Below, piece by piece: positions 17,186 to 26,763 of a stretch of DNA of 64,000 nucleotides. The stretch lies in contig NZ_ACZV01000005.1 of the NCBI RefSeq assembly GCF_000176235.1, forward strand, positions 2,108,001 to 2,172,000, read 5' to 3'. Source of the DNA: Vibrio orientalis CIP 102891 = ATCC 33934 (GTDB lineage: Bacteria > Pseudomonadota > Gammaproteobacteria > Enterobacterales > Vibrionaceae). The notes beneath the pieces are model-generated. The model saw nothing but the letters and a program-made list of their open reading frames with translations, did not search any database and had not been told where the DNA came from. Position 1 is the stretch's first letter; every line of letters starts with the position of its first letter. The position numbers and the translations under genes were made by a program.

Positions 17186-17213
17186 ATATTACGATTTACC
17201 AAAAATATGTCAA
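17186..17213 (-). promoter_or_regulatory. Sigma70 promoter of the Ser/Arg tRNA cluster
   Basis: On the reverse strand a perfect TTGACA (17208-17213) is separated by 16 bases from TAATAT (17186-17191), with a GC-containing discriminator (GTGCCTCCGC), 16 bp before the first tRNA. Confidence 0.65.
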
Positions 17214-17314
17214 ACATTTTCTTGGCAAAAATAGCAAAAAGTCTTTCAACCGTTGGCTATTTAATCAAAGCGGTGCTAATTCGCTCTTTTTCTTATAAAT
17301 AGATGCCGTACACA

Positions 17315-17342
17315 TACAAAAAAAGCTGACAAACTGTCAGCC
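17315..17342 (-). terminator. Rho-independent terminator of csrA
   Basis: GCTGAC-AAACT-GTCAGC (17325-17341) is followed on the reverse strand by seven T. It lies just past the csrA stop. Confidence 0.85.
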
Positions 17343-17354
17343 TCTTCTTTGTAA

Positions 17355-17552
17355 TTAGTAGTTGCCAGATGCAACGTTACCATTACCTTTTTCTGCCTGA
17401 ATGCGCATGTAAATTTCTTCACGGTGAACAGACACTTCTTTCGGTGCATTAACACCGATACGTACTTGGTTACCTTTCACACCTAGTACAGTTACTGTTA
17501 CTTCATCACCGATCATTAGAGTTTCGCCAACGCGGCGAGTTAAAATTAGCAT
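17355..17552 (-). CDS. csrA: Carbon storage regulator, RNA-binding global regulator
   Basis: CsrA binds GGA motifs in mRNA leaders to block or promote translation and controls carbon flux, motility, biofilm and, in Vibrio, the quorum cascade. At 65 residues it has the typical size. It starts MLILTRRVGETLMIGDEVTV and contains VSVHREEIYMRI, whose Arg (about residue 44) contacts RNA. It lies between an aspartokinase gene and the Ser/Arg tRNA cluster in the conserved recA-alaS-csrA neighbourhood. Confidence 0.98.
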   Translation of the reverse strand: MLILTRRVGETLMIGDEVTVTVLGVKGNQVRIGVNAPKEVSVHREEIYMRIQAEKGNGNVASGNY

Positions 17553-17644
17553 TCTGTGCTCCTTGAGTAATCTCTGATTTATCTTGCTACGAGGCTATTA
17601 TCCAACAAAAGTTATATTTTCGTAAACTCAATTGTGGCTCGAAT

Positions 17645-18832
17645 CTAGCCTAAAAAGGCATGTTTTTGCAGGCAATCGACTGCCTCTGAAGAAGTTATGT
17701 AAGCATCATGCAGTATGTTAGCCGCTTTGTCGACACATTCTGGTAACAGTATCAACATAAGTGACTGAGTACTCACCGCATAATGTTTGACATGAATACC
17801 TTGCTCAGTGAGTAAAGCAAATGACCTTTCAACCAGTCCTTCAACCTTTAGGCCCACAGCGGTCAGCAAACTTACCGTCTCACTATTACGGATTTTGTCT
17901 TTGAAAACCAGTTCCAGTTTTGAATAAGCATCACCTTTTACAACAACACCTATCCATTCTGGATGCTCGATCACATTCCAGATGGTTACACCTAACATCT
18001 GACATTGCTTTTTCAAGCCACACAACATGTCCGGCTCGATTTGAATCAAACACATATCACGCTGAATCGCGACTCCGCACACTGAAGTCAAACACTCCTG
18101 CCCTTTCACCAAGCTACCACCGTCGGTGTCAAAGGTTGAAAGAACGCGCAGTGGTACATTGTGCTGCCATGCGTACTGTACCGACGGAAGGTGCAAAACT
18201 TTGGCGCCTTTACGTGCCATCTCTTCCATCGACGGGAAATCAATCACATCTAGTTTCTGCGCATTGGGAACCACACGCGGGTCACAGGTATAGATACCAT
18301 CAACATCGGTAAAGATTTGACACTCTGTCGCGTTAAGCGCACCCGCAAGTGTGACAGCACTGGTATCAGAACCACCTCTGCCTAACGTAGTGATATCCCC
18401 ATTTTCATTAATACCTTGAAAACCTGCCACAATGACAATTTGGTCTTGTGCTAATAGCTGGTTTATCGTGGTGGTATCAATGTGTTTAATCGTCGCATCA
18501 TTGTGATTATTGTCCGTCACAATATTTGCTTGAGCTCCGGTAAGTGAGCGAGCTGAATAGCCCATTTTATTCAGTGCCATCGCCAATAATGCCATCGACA
18601 CTTGCTCACCAGCAGAGAGCAAAACATCAAGTTCGCGCGCGGTAGGTACACTATCTACCTGCTTAGCTAAATCCATCAGCCGGTTTGTTTCACCAGACAT
18701 TGCAGATACAACTACGACAACTTGATTACCATCATCTTTCGCCTTAATGATGTGTTTAGCAACCGTATGGATCCTTTCAATTGAACCCACCGATGTTCCG
18801 CCAAACTTTTGCACGATAAGGGGCTTGTTCAC
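17645..18832 (-). CDS. Aspartate kinase (monofunctional)
   Basis: Aspartokinase phosphorylates aspartate, the entry to lysine, threonine and methionine synthesis. The 395-residue protein has the kinase motif VQKFGGTSVGS at its start, GRGGSDTSAVTLA near residue 160, the FTDVDGIYTCDPRVV segment near 180, and tandem ACT-type regulatory regions from about 260 to the end. There is no homoserine dehydrogenase domain. The start is GTG. The alaS-aspartokinase-csrA order is common in Vibrio. Which amino acid inhibits it cannot be read from the sequence; the leader (18833-18970) shows no lysine-riboswitch core. Confidence 0.92.
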   Translation of the reverse strand: MNKPLIVQKFGGTSVGSIERIHTVAKHIIKAKDDGNQVVVVVSAMSGETNRLMDLAKQVDSVPTARELDVLLSAGEQVSMALLAMALNKMGYSARSLTGAQANIVTDNNHNDATIKHIDTTTINQLLAQDQIVIVAGFQGINENGDITTLGRGGSDTSAVTLAGALNATECQIFTDVDGIYTCDPRVVPNAQKLDVIDFPSMEEMARKGAKVLHLPSVQYAWQHNVPLRVLSTFDTDGGSLVKGQECLTSVCGVAIQRDMCLIQIEPDMLCGLKKQCQMLGVTIWNVIEHPEWIGVVVKGDAYSKLELVFKDKIRNSETVSLLTAVGLKVEGLVERSFALLTEQGIHVKHYAVSTQSLMLILLPECVDKAANILHDAYITSSEAVDCLQKHAFLG

Positions 18833-18970
18833 CAGTCTTCACCTTCCCGAGAGCAAAGTCTCATTCGAACCACATTCAATATGTTGAATATTGCCTGTAG
18901 TAGTAATAACAAAAACCAAGTCATTTAATCGGCACTTGGTATATGAGCCAATTAAACCACTTGGTTAGGA

Positions 18971-19010
18971 CAAAAAAATTACGCTCAATCAAACAAGTGA
19001 TTGAGCGTAA
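18971..19010 (-). terminator. Rho-independent terminator of alaS
   Basis: A perfect 13-bp stem, TTACGCTCAATCA/TGATTGAGCGTAA (18979-19010), is followed on the reverse strand by seven T. Confidence 0.92.
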
Positions 19011-19028
19011 ATATTTATAACGTTAGTT

Positions 19029-21611
19029 TTATAGGCGTTCTTCTAGCCATGGTTGCACAGACTGGATAGCATCAGGCAGCGCAGCAACATCAGTACCACC
19101 TGCTTGAGCCATATCTGGACGACCACCACCTTTACCACCAACTTGCTCAGCAACCATCTTAACTAGGTCGCCCGCTTTCACTTTGCCAATAAGATCTTTA
19201 GTTACGCCAGCAATTAGGCCAATCTTATCGTCGTTGATGTTAGCCAGTAGAATCACACCACTACCGACTTGGTTTTTGATGTCATCAACCATAGTACGTA
19301 GGTTTTTGTTATCCGCACCTTCTAGAGCAGCAACTAACACCTTAGTACCGTTGATATCCTGAACTTTACCCATGATGTTTGCGCTTTCCGCAGCAGCCAT
19401 CTTGTCTTTAAGTTTCTGGATCTCTTTCTCTAGAGATTTCGCTTTTTGCGCCGATTCAACAAGTTTCTCTTCGTATTTCGCTTGTTGTTCTTCGATTGCA
19501 TCTAATGCTGCTTCGCCAGTTACCGCTTCGATACGACGGATACCTGCTGCGATACCACCTTCAGAGGTAATCTTAAACAGACCAATATCGCCCGTGTTGG
19601 AAGCGTGGATACCACCACAAAGCTCCGTTGAGAACTCGCCCATAGATAGTACGCGAACTTCATCATCGTACTTCTCACCGAACAGTGCCATTGCACCTTT
19701 CTGCTTAGCAGATTCGATGTCCATGATGTTTGTTTCAATCACGTGGTTGCGACGAACTTGAGCATTCACAAGACGCTCAACTTCTTTCAGTTCCGCTGGC
19801 GTTACCGCTTCTAGGTTTGAGAAGTCAAAACGTAGGTTTTCAGGTTTAACAAGCGAACCTTTCTGAGCAACGTGCTCACCAAGTACTTGGCGTAGAGCTG
19901 CGTGAAGTAAGTGCGTTGCTGAGTGGTTTAGAGAGATAGCCGCGCGACGCTCTGCATCGACAACTGCTTCAACTTCATCACCTTTCGCTAGTACACCTTC
20001 CGCTAACACGCCGTGGTGCGCAATTGCGTTACCTAGCTTCTGAGTATCTTCTACTTTGAATAGACCTGACTCAGTTTTAAGTACACCAGCATCACCACAT
20101 TGACCGCCTGATTCTGCGTAGAATGGTGTTTCACTAAGGATGATGATCGCTTTGTCGCCCGCCGATAGAGATTCAGCCGCTTCACCTTCAACGAAGATTT
20201 CAGCTACATTGCTGTTACCTTGAGTACCTGCGTATCCACAGAATTCAGTTTCAGCTTCAGTTTTGATCGTTGCGTTATAGTCAGTACCGAATTGGCCTGC
20301 TTCACGAGCACGTTGACGCTGCTCTTCCATCGCTTTCTCGAAGCCCGCTTCATCGATAGTGAAATCACGCTCACGAGCAACGTCGTTAGTTAAGTCAGCA
20401 GGGAAACCGTAAGTGTCGTAAAGCTTGAATACGGTTTCACCGTCAAGTTCTTTACCTTCAAGTGCATCTAGTGCTTCATTAAGGATAACCATGCCACGCT
20501 CTAGTGTGCGGCCAAAGTTTTCTTCTTCAATTCGAAGTACTTTTTCAACAACAGCTTGTTGCTTCTTAAGTTCGTCAGCTGCGCTGCCCATCACTTCAGC
20601 CAATACACCCACAAGTTTGTGGAAGAATACGCCTTGTGCACCTAACTTGTTACCGTGGCGAACTGCACGACGAATAATACGACGCAGAACGTAACCGCGA
20701 CCTTCGTTTGAAGGCATGACACCATCAGCGATGAGGAATGAACAAGAACGGATGTGGTCAGCAATCACACGTAGCGATTGGTTCGAAAGGTCTTCGTGAC
20801 CAACAACCTCTGCTGTTGCTTTGATTAGCTTTTGGAAAACATCGATTTCGTAGTTTGAGTGAACGCCTTGCATGATTGCAGAAATACGCTCGATACCCAT
20901 ACCTGTATCAACAGCAGGCTTAGGTAGTGGTTCCATCGTGCCATCAGCATGACGGTTGAACTGCATAAATACGTTGTTCCAGATCTCGATGAAACGGTCA
21001 CCGTCTTCTTCAGGTGTACCAGGGCGACCACCCCAGATGTGCTCACCGTGATCGTAGAAAATTTCAGTACATGGACCACAAGGACCTGTGTCACCCATTG
21101 TCCAGAAGTTATCTGATTCGAACTGCTTACCGCCTTCTTTGTCGCCGATACGAACGATACGATCAGCAGGCACGCCTACTTTTTGGTTCCAGATATCGAA
21201 TGCTTCGTCATCTGTCTCGTATACCGTTACCAATAGACGATCTTTTGGTAGCTGTAGCGTTTCAGTTAGGAATTCCCACGCAAAAGCAATCGCGTCTTCT
21301 TTGAAGTAATCGCCAAAGCTAAAGTTACCTAGCATTTCGAAGAAAGTATGGTGACGAGCTGTAAAACCAACGTTCTCAAGGTCGTTATGTTTACCACCCG
21401 CACGTACACAACGCTGAGCCGTAGTTGCTCGTGTGTAGGCACGCTTTTCGGCGCCTAAGAAGCAATCTTTAAATTGGTTCATACCTGCATTTGTAAATAG
21501 CAGGGTTGGATCGTTATGTGGAACCAACGATGAACTGTCTACGATTTGGTGTCCTTTGCTTTCAAAGAACTTAAGGAACGCGTTACGAACCTCATCAGTG
21601 CTCATGTACAT
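19029..21611 (-). CDS. alaS: Alanyl-tRNA synthetase
   Basis: AlaRS charges tRNA-Ala. The 860-residue protein has the class II catalytic core (RFTNAGMNQFKD-type region near residue 35 and the CVRAGGKHNDLENVG segment), the editing domain with HSATHLLHAAL (near 565) and CGGIHASNTG (near 668), which supply the zinc ligands, and a C-terminal C-Ala domain ending after QVGGKGGGRPDMAQAGG. Two ATGs lie two codons apart; the first (21611) has GAAGAG at good distance. It is downstream of recX and upstream of aspartokinase. Confidence 0.97.
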   Translation of the reverse strand: MYMSTDEVRNAFLKFFESKGHQIVDSSSLVPHNDPTLLFTNAGMNQFKDCFLGAEKRAYTRATTAQRCVRAGGKHNDLENVGFTARHHTFFEMLGNFSFGDYFKEDAIAFAWEFLTETLQLPKDRLLVTVYETDDEAFDIWNQKVGVPADRIVRIGDKEGGKQFESDNFWTMGDTGPCGPCTEIFYDHGEHIWGGRPGTPEEDGDRFIEIWNNVFMQFNRHADGTMEPLPKPAVDTGMGIERISAIMQGVHSNYEIDVFQKLIKATAEVVGHEDLSNQSLRVIADHIRSCSFLIADGVMPSNEGRGYVLRRIIRRAVRHGNKLGAQGVFFHKLVGVLAEVMGSAADELKKQQAVVEKVLRIEEENFGRTLERGMVILNEALDALEGKELDGETVFKLYDTYGFPADLTNDVARERDFTIDEAGFEKAMEEQRQRAREAGQFGTDYNATIKTEAETEFCGYAGTQGNSNVAEIFVEGEAAESLSAGDKAIIILSETPFYAESGGQCGDAGVLKTESGLFKVEDTQKLGNAIAHHGVLAEGVLAKGDEVEAVVDAERRAAISLNHSATHLLHAALRQVLGEHVAQKGSLVKPENLRFDFSNLEAVTPAELKEVERLVNAQVRRNHVIETNIMDIESAKQKGAMALFGEKYDDEVRVLSMGEFSTELCGGIHASNTGDIGLFKITSEGGIAAGIRRIEAVTGEAALDAIEEQQAKYEEKLVESAQKAKSLEKEIQKLKDKMAAAESANIMGKVQDINGTKVLVAALEGADNKNLRTMVDDIKNQVGSGVILLANINDDKIGLIAGVTKDLIGKVKAGDLVKMVAEQVGGKGGGRPDMAQAGGTDVAALPDAIQSVQPWLEERL

Positions 21612-21753
21612 GCAGCTCTTCCTGAAAATAGTCGAGTTAGAATTTTGCGCTATTGTAGATCATGGTTAACGCTACGACTAGTTTTCTTGCATAAAAGAGC
21701 TTTTTGCCTGGGCAATTGAAACTAAATAGTCAAATTGAAGGGAGTTTTTGCTC

Positions 21754-22218
21754 TCAATCCTCACTCTCTGAACTGAGTGCATAGCTGATTTGCTCAAAGC
21801 TATAACCGCGATATTGGAGAAAACGCACCTGTTTTGCATACTCTTTTTGGTCTTTTGCTTTGATTCCTTTAAATTTCTTCTCCGCAGCACTTTTAGCGAG
21901 TTCAAACCAATCCTGCGGTTCTTCTTCCATGGCTTTTTCAATCACGGATTCTGCAACTCGCTTTTGATTTAGCTCTTGGCGAATACGGCGCTCACCATGC
22001 CCTTTATAGACATGCTGTCTCACTTGGCTTTTCGCGTAACGAAGATCATCTAAATAATTATGATCTAAGCAAAAATTAATCGCTTCTTGAATCGCGTCAT
22101 CTTCATAACCTTTCAAGCTGAGTTTCTGATACATCTCATACTCACCATGATCACGGCGACTGAGCAGTTGAATAGCGGCTTCTTTGCTCGACAGTGTTGG
22201 TGGTTTTCTTTGGAACAT
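21754..22218 (-). CDS. recX: Regulatory protein RecX
   Basis: RecX binds RecA filaments and inhibits their extension, tempering recombination and the SOS response. The 154-residue protein is helical and charged, with the family pattern EAAIQLLSRRDHGEYEMYQKL near the start, the GHGERRIRQELNQKRV segment, and a C-terminal RFLQYRGYSFEQI repeat. It lies 73 bp downstream of recA, separated by a weak hairpin that would reduce its expression relative to recA, as known in E. coli. Confidence 0.95.
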   Translation of the reverse strand: MFQRKPPTLSSKEAAIQLLSRRDHGEYEMYQKLSLKGYEDDAIQEAINFCLDHNYLDDLRYAKSQVRQHVYKGHGERRIRQELNQKRVAESVIEKAMEEEPQDWFELAKSAAEKKFKGIKAKDQKEYAKQVRFLQYRGYSFEQISYALSSESED

Positions 22219-22250
22219 GTCGGATTAAATTCTCATATTCTAAATACGAC

Positions 22251-22274
22251 AAAGCCCCGCATAAGCAGGGCTTT
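22251..22274 (-). terminator. Leaky terminator between recA and recX
   Basis: AAAGCCC and GGGCTTT form a 7-bp stem around a ten-base loop, with only a short T-tract downstream on the reverse strand. This fits partial readthrough from recA into recX. Confidence 0.6.
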
Positions 22275-22291
22275 CAATTCAAAAAGTAGTG

Positions 22292-23338
22292 TTACAGTTC
22301 TTCTTGCTCAGGCATTTGACCAAGTTCAGCATCATCCGGTTGGACTTCTGCTGGTGAAAGCAACATTTCACGTAGCTTAGCGTCGATAGTTTTAGCCGCT
22401 TCAGTGTTCTCACGTAGGAACTTACCTGCGTTCGCTTTACCTTGACCGATCTTATCGCCATTGTAGCTGTACCATGCACCCGCTTTTTCGATTAGCTTAT
22501 GCTTAACACCTAGGTCAATTAGCTCACCTTCACGGTTGAAACCTTGGCCATACAAAATCTGTGTTTCAGCTTGTTTAAATGGCGCAGCAATCTTGTTCTT
22601 CACAACTTTAATGCGAGTTTCGTTACCGACAACCTCATCACCTTCTTTGATAGAACCAGTACGGCGAATATCAAGACGAACTGATGCGTAGAACTTAAGT
22701 GCGTTACCACCGGTTGTCGTTTCTGGATTACCGAACATCACACCAATCTTCATACGGATTTGGTTGATGAAGATACACATACAGTTAGATTGCTTTAGGT
22801 TACCTGTTAGCTTGCGCATTGCTTGAGAAAGCATACGCGCTTGAAGGCCCATGTGGCTGTCGCCCATTTCACCTTCAATCTCCGCTTTAGGCGTTAGAGC
22901 CGCAACCGAGTCAATAACCATAACGTCGATAGCACCTGAACGAGCTAGTGCATCACAGATTTCCAGAGCTTGCTCACCAGTATCTGGCTGAGAAACAAGA
23001 AGCGCATCAATATCAACACCAAGCTTCTTCGCGTAAACCGGATCAAGTGCGTGCTCAGCATCGATAAACGCACAAGTTTTGCCTTGTTTTTGCGCCGCAG
23101 CGATACACTCAAGAGTTAGCGTCGTTTTACCCGATGATTCAGGACCGTAGATCTCGACGATACGACCCATCGGAAGACCACCAGCACCTAGCGCGATATC
23201 AAGAGAAAGTGAACCAGTAGAGATTGTTTCTACGTCCATTGCGCGGTTATCACCAAGGCGCATGATTGAACCTTTACCGAATTGCTTTTCAATCTGACCT
23301 AGCGCAGCGGCGAGCGCTTTCTGTTTGTTCTCGTCCAT
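22292..23338 (-). CDS. recA: Recombinase A
   Basis: RecA forms filaments on single-stranded DNA, drives strand exchange, and stimulates LexA self-cleavage. The 348-residue protein starts MDENKQKALAAALGQIEKQF, with Walker A GPESSGKTT near residue 66, Walker B VMVIDSVAAL near 140, the NQIRMKIGVMFGNPET loop L2 region near 194, and an acidic tail. An in-frame ATG seven codons upstream exists, but the ATG at 23338 has GGAGAAAG at proper spacing and matches known RecA N-termini. A LexA box lies inside its promoter. Confidence 0.98.
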   Translation of the reverse strand: MDENKQKALAAALGQIEKQFGKGSIMRLGDNRAMDVETISTGSLSLDIALGAGGLPMGRIVEIYGPESSGKTTLTLECIAAAQKQGKTCAFIDAEHALDPVYAKKLGVDIDALLVSQPDTGEQALEICDALARSGAIDVMVIDSVAALTPKAEIEGEMGDSHMGLQARMLSQAMRKLTGNLKQSNCMCIFINQIRMKIGVMFGNPETTTGGNALKFYASVRLDIRRTGSIKEGDEVVGNETRIKVVKNKIAAPFKQAETQILYGQGFNREGELIDLGVKHKLIEKAGAWYSYNGDKIGQGKANAGKFLRENTEAAKTIDAKLREMLLSPAEVQPDDAELGQMPEQEEL

Positions 23339-23437
23339 CACTTTCTCCAAATGATTCATCTTGTACTGATGATTATCGATCTAAATTCTTCCGTTCAGTC
23401 GTATACTCTGAACAATCAATGAAAGTCATTATACTGT

Positions 23438-23465
23438 TGATTCATACAGTGTCCATAGCTGTATG
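23438..23465 (-). promoter_or_regulatory. recA promoter with LexA (SOS) box
   Basis: The reverse strand has TGGACA (23460-23465), 16 bases, and a perfect TATAAT (23438-23443). Filling the spacer is CTGTATGAATCAACAG (23444-23459), a perfect CTGT-N8-ACAG LexA operator. A LexA dimer here would block RNA polymerase directly. The match is exact; the regulation follows from knowledge of the SOS system. Confidence 0.92.
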
Positions 23466-23530
23466 GATTTTTTTTGTTTTTTAGTGATATCTAACTGATT
23501 TCTAATAATTAAAAAATTACCAGTCAGTTT

Positions 23531-24022
23531 TTAATCTCGGCTAACCAGTTCTTCATACAGTACTGCTAGTGCACATTCTACGGCCTTACTTCGTACCTCA
23601 GCCCTATCACCAGAAAAACAATACGTTGCTACTTTCTGCCAGCCTTGTTTATCTGCCCAAGCAAAGCAAACTGTACCTACAGGTTTGGCTTCGGTTCCGC
23701 CTCCAGGGCCCGCAATGCCACTGATGGAAACACCAATGTCGGCATGCGAATGCTTCAAAGCACCCTGCACCATTTCAATAACCGTCGCTTCACTAACGGC
23801 TCCATGCTGTTCAAGGGTCCCTTCCCCGACACCAAGCATCTCCATCTTGGCTTCATTGCTGTAAGTAACAAAAGCGCGGTCAAACCAAGCCGAGCTACCA
23901 GCGATGTCTGTGATAGCCGTTGCAACGCCACCACCAGTACAAGATTCAGCTGTCGTCATCACCAATTGGTGCTGCTCGAGTAAGTTTCCCAGTTGCTTCG
24001 CCTGATTTTGCTGTGATTCCAT
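23531..24022 (-). CDS. pncC: Nicotinamide-nucleotide amidase (CinA C-terminal domain protein)
   Basis: PncC deamidates nicotinamide mononucleotide to nicotinate mononucleotide in the pyridine nucleotide salvage cycle. The protein of about 163 residues is the stand-alone CinA C-terminal domain: TTAESCTGGGVATAITDIAGSS near residue 22, SYGV-equivalent VTYSNEAKMEMLGV, then SGIAGPGGGT near residue 104. A TTG two codons upstream is possible; the ATG at 24022 has AAGGGG at a better distance. It is divergent from mutS and upstream of recA, an arrangement shared with many gammaproteobacteria. Confidence 0.92.
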   Translation of the reverse strand: MESQQNQAKQLGNLLEQHQLVMTTAESCTGGGVATAITDIAGSSAWFDRAFVTYSNEAKMEMLGVGEGTLEQHGAVSEATVIEMVQGALKHSHADIGVSISGIAGPGGGTEAKPVGTVCFAWADKQGWQKVATYCFSGDRAEVRSKAVECALAVLYEELVSRD

Positions 24023-24106
24023 GTCCAAATCCCCTTTTGCATCTTTTCGCTCACTGGCTATTCACGTATCCTAAGCCGCAATAGAAATAAACGAAAGATT
24101 TTGCCT

Positions 24107-26686
24107 GTGAAAGCGTTACCTGAGAAAGAAAAGCAAAAACACACTCCCATGATGCAGCAGTACCTCAAGCTTAAAGCTGAGAACCCCGACATCATGTTGT
24201 TCTATCGCATGGGCGATTTCTACGAGCTTTTCTATGACGATGCCAAACGCGCCTCTCAATTACTCGATATTTCACTGACCAAGCGCGGTGCGTCAGCCGG
24301 TGAACCAATCCCTATGGCGGGTGTACCGTTCCACGCAGTTGAAGGCTATTTAGCAAAACTGGTCCAGCTTGGTGAGTCCGTAGCGATTTGTGAACAAATT
24401 GGCGACCCAGCAACCAGTAAAGGGCCTGTTGATCGCGCCGTGGTGCGCATTGTCACTCCAGGTACCGTTACTGATGAGGCGCTGCTATCAGAGCGTTTAG
24501 ATAACCTGATTGCGGCGATTTACTACCATAACGGCAAATTTGGCTACGCGACACTTGATGTCACTTCTGGTCGATTCCAGCTTATGGAGCCAGAAACCGA
24601 AGAAGCGATGGCGGCAGAGCTACAACGTACTTCGCCGCGCGAGCTACTGTTCCCCGAAGACTTTGAACCAGTACACCTGATGTCTGCGCGCAACGGTAAT
24701 CGCCGTCGCCCAGTGTGGGAGTTTGAACTCGATACTGCCAAACAACAGTTAAACCAGCAGTTTGGTACTCGTGATCTGGTCGGTTTCGGTGTTGAAAATG
24801 CCAAACTTGGTTTATGTGCCGCGGGCTGTTTGATCCAGTATGTAAAAGATACTCAACGTACCGCCCTGCCCCATATTCGTTCGTTGACGTTTGATCGCCA
24901 AGATCATTCGGTGATTCTTGATGCTGCAACTCGCCGCAACCTTGAACTGACCCAGAACCTAGCCGGTGGCACTGATAACACCTTAGCGGAAGTGCTCGAT
25001 CATACTGCAACAGCAATGGGCAGCCGAATGCTAAAGCGTTGGCTACATCAACCTATGCGCGACATCGATACGCTTAACCACCGTTTAGATGCTATTTCAG
25101 AACTAAAAGAAGCAGCACTGTTTGGCGACCTACACCCGGTACTAAAACAAATTGGTGATATTGAACGTATTCTGGCACGTTTGGCGCTGCGTAGTGCACG
25201 TCCAAGAGACATGGCTCGCCTGCGCTTTGCAATGCAGCAGTTGCCTGAACTGTCTGAACTGATGGGCTCACTCAACCATTCATACTTAACTAAGTTAGCC
25301 CAATATGCCGCACCAATGGATCAAGTTTGTGAGCTGTTAGAGCGCGCAATCAAAGAAAATCCTCCGGTTGTTATTCGTGATGGCGGCGTAATTGCTGAAG
25401 GCTACAATGCAGAGTTGGACGAATGGCGTAAATTGGCCGATGGTGCCACTGAATACTTAGAGCAGATGGAGCAAGATGAACGTGAACGTCACGGCATCGA
25501 TACGCTCAAAGTTGGCTACAACAATGTCCATGGCTTCTTTATTCAGGTCAGTCGTGGTCAAAGCCATTTAGTGCCGCCACATTATGTGCGTCGCCAGACA
25601 CTAAAGAATGCTGAGCGTTACATCATTCCTGAGCTTAAAGAGCACGAAGATAAAGTCCTTAACTCCAAATCAAAGGCGCTCGCTCTTGAGAAACAGTTAT
25701 GGGAAGAGCTGTTTGATTTACTGTTGCCGCATCTTGAGCAGTTGCAAAACTTAGCCTCTGCGGTTTCGCAAATTGACGTACTGCAGAACCTCGCTGAACG
25801 CGCGGATAGTCTTGATTACTGCCGCCCTAGCTTAACCAAAGAGCCGGGCATTCATATTCAAGCAGGTCGCCACCCAGTAGTTGAGCAAGTGATGGATGAA
25901 CCGTTTATTGCTAACCCGATAGACTTAAACCCACAGCGTAAAATGTTGATCATTACTGGTCCAAATATGGGCGGTAAATCGACTTATATGCGCCAAACTG
26001 CGCTTATCGCACTGATGGCTCATATTGGTTCATACGTGCCAGCAGAATCGGCACAGATTGGCTCGGTGGATCGTATCTTCACTCGTATTGGCGCATCAGA
26101 TGACTTAGCTTCAGGTCGTTCAACCTTTATGGTTGAGATGACAGAAACGGCTAATATTCTGCACAACGCAACTGCCAACAGCTTAGTGTTAATGGATGAA
26201 ATCGGCCGTGGTACCAGTACTTATGATGGTCTCTCGCTTGCTTGGGCAAGTGCTGAGTGGTTAGCCAAAGAGTTAGGCTCAATGACCTTATTTGCTACTC
26301 ACTACTTTGAGCTTACTGAGTTACCAAATCAGATCCCACACCTAGCTAATGTCCACTTAGATGCCGTCGAGCATGGTGATAGCATTGCCTTTATGCATGC
26401 GGTTCAAGAAGGTGCCGCGAGCAAATCTTACGGTCTTGCGGTAGCAGGCTTAGCTGGCGTGCCAAAAAGTGTGATTAAGAACGCACGCGCTAAGCTGACC
26501 CAGCTTGAACAGTTAGGTCAAAACGAAGCATCGTTAACGCCAAGTAGTGCAGTCGATATTGCTAACCAGTTAAGCCTAATTCCAGAACCTAGTGAAGTGG
26601 AAGAAGCACTGGCTAATATCGACCCTGATGACTTGACCCCGCGTCAGGCATTGGAAGAGTTGTATCGTTTGAAGAAGCTTCTTTAA
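24107..26686 (+). CDS. mutS: DNA mismatch repair protein MutS
   Basis: MutS recognises mismatches and small loops and recruits MutL. The protein of about 859 residues has the mismatch-binding motif FYRMGDFYELF near residue 34 (Phe and Glu contact DNA), the clamp and lever regions, Walker A GPNMGGKSTYMRQ near 616, the DEIGRGTSTYDGLS Walker B/signature region, FATHYFEL, and a C-terminal tail for tetramerisation. The start is uncertain: TTG at 24101, GTG at 24107 and later ATGs share the frame. I take the GTG. It is followed by a strong terminator. Confidence 0.97.
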   Translation: MKALPEKEKQKHTPMMQQYLKLKAENPDIMLFYRMGDFYELFYDDAKRASQLLDISLTKRGASAGEPIPMAGVPFHAVEGYLAKLVQLGESVAICEQIGDPATSKGPVDRAVVRIVTPGTVTDEALLSERLDNLIAAIYYHNGKFGYATLDVTSGRFQLMEPETEEAMAAELQRTSPRELLFPEDFEPVHLMSARNGNRRRPVWEFELDTAKQQLNQQFGTRDLVGFGVENAKLGLCAAGCLIQYVKDTQRTALPHIRSLTFDRQDHSVILDAATRRNLELTQNLAGGTDNTLAEVLDHTATAMGSRMLKRWLHQPMRDIDTLNHRLDAISELKEAALFGDLHPVLKQIGDIERILARLALRSARPRDMARLRFAMQQLPELSELMGSLNHSYLTKLAQYAAPMDQVCELLERAIKENPPVVIRDGGVIAEGYNAELDEWRKLADGATEYLEQMEQDERERHGIDTLKVGYNNVHGFFIQVSRGQSHLVPPHYVRRQTLKNAERYIIPELKEHEDKVLNSKSKALALEKQLWEELFDLLLPHLEQLQNLASAVSQIDVLQNLAERADSLDYCRPSLTKEPGIHIQAGRHPVVEQVMDEPFIANPIDLNPQRKMLIITGPNMGGKSTYMRQTALIALMAHIGSYVPAESAQIGSVDRIFTRIGASDDLASGRSTFMVEMTETANILHNATANSLVLMDEIGRGTSTYDGLSLAWASAEWLAKELGSMTLFATHYFELTELPNQIPHLANVHLDAVEHGDSIAFMHAVQEGAASKSYGLAVAGLAGVPKSVIKNARAKLTQLEQLGQNEASLTPSSAVDIANQLSLIPEPSEVEEALANIDPDDLTPRQALEELYRLKKLL

Positions 26687-26719
26687 GCGCCTAGAAGCAA
26701 GAAACTCAACAACAAACTA

Positions 26720-26750
26720 AAACGGCAGCCTAGTTAGGCTGCCGTTTTTT
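26720..26750. terminator. Bidirectional terminator between mutS and lptG
   Basis: A near-perfect palindrome, AAAACGGCAGCCTA/TAGGCTGCCGTTTT, is followed by T on the plus strand and preceded by A-rich sequence. It lies between the convergent genes mutS and lptG. Confidence 0.9.
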
Positions 26751-26763
26751 ATTGAATTGATTG

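Noticed and set aside
18833..18970. Lysine riboswitch upstream of aspartokinase
   Set aside because: The leader is too short and lacks the conserved core motifs of that riboswitch.
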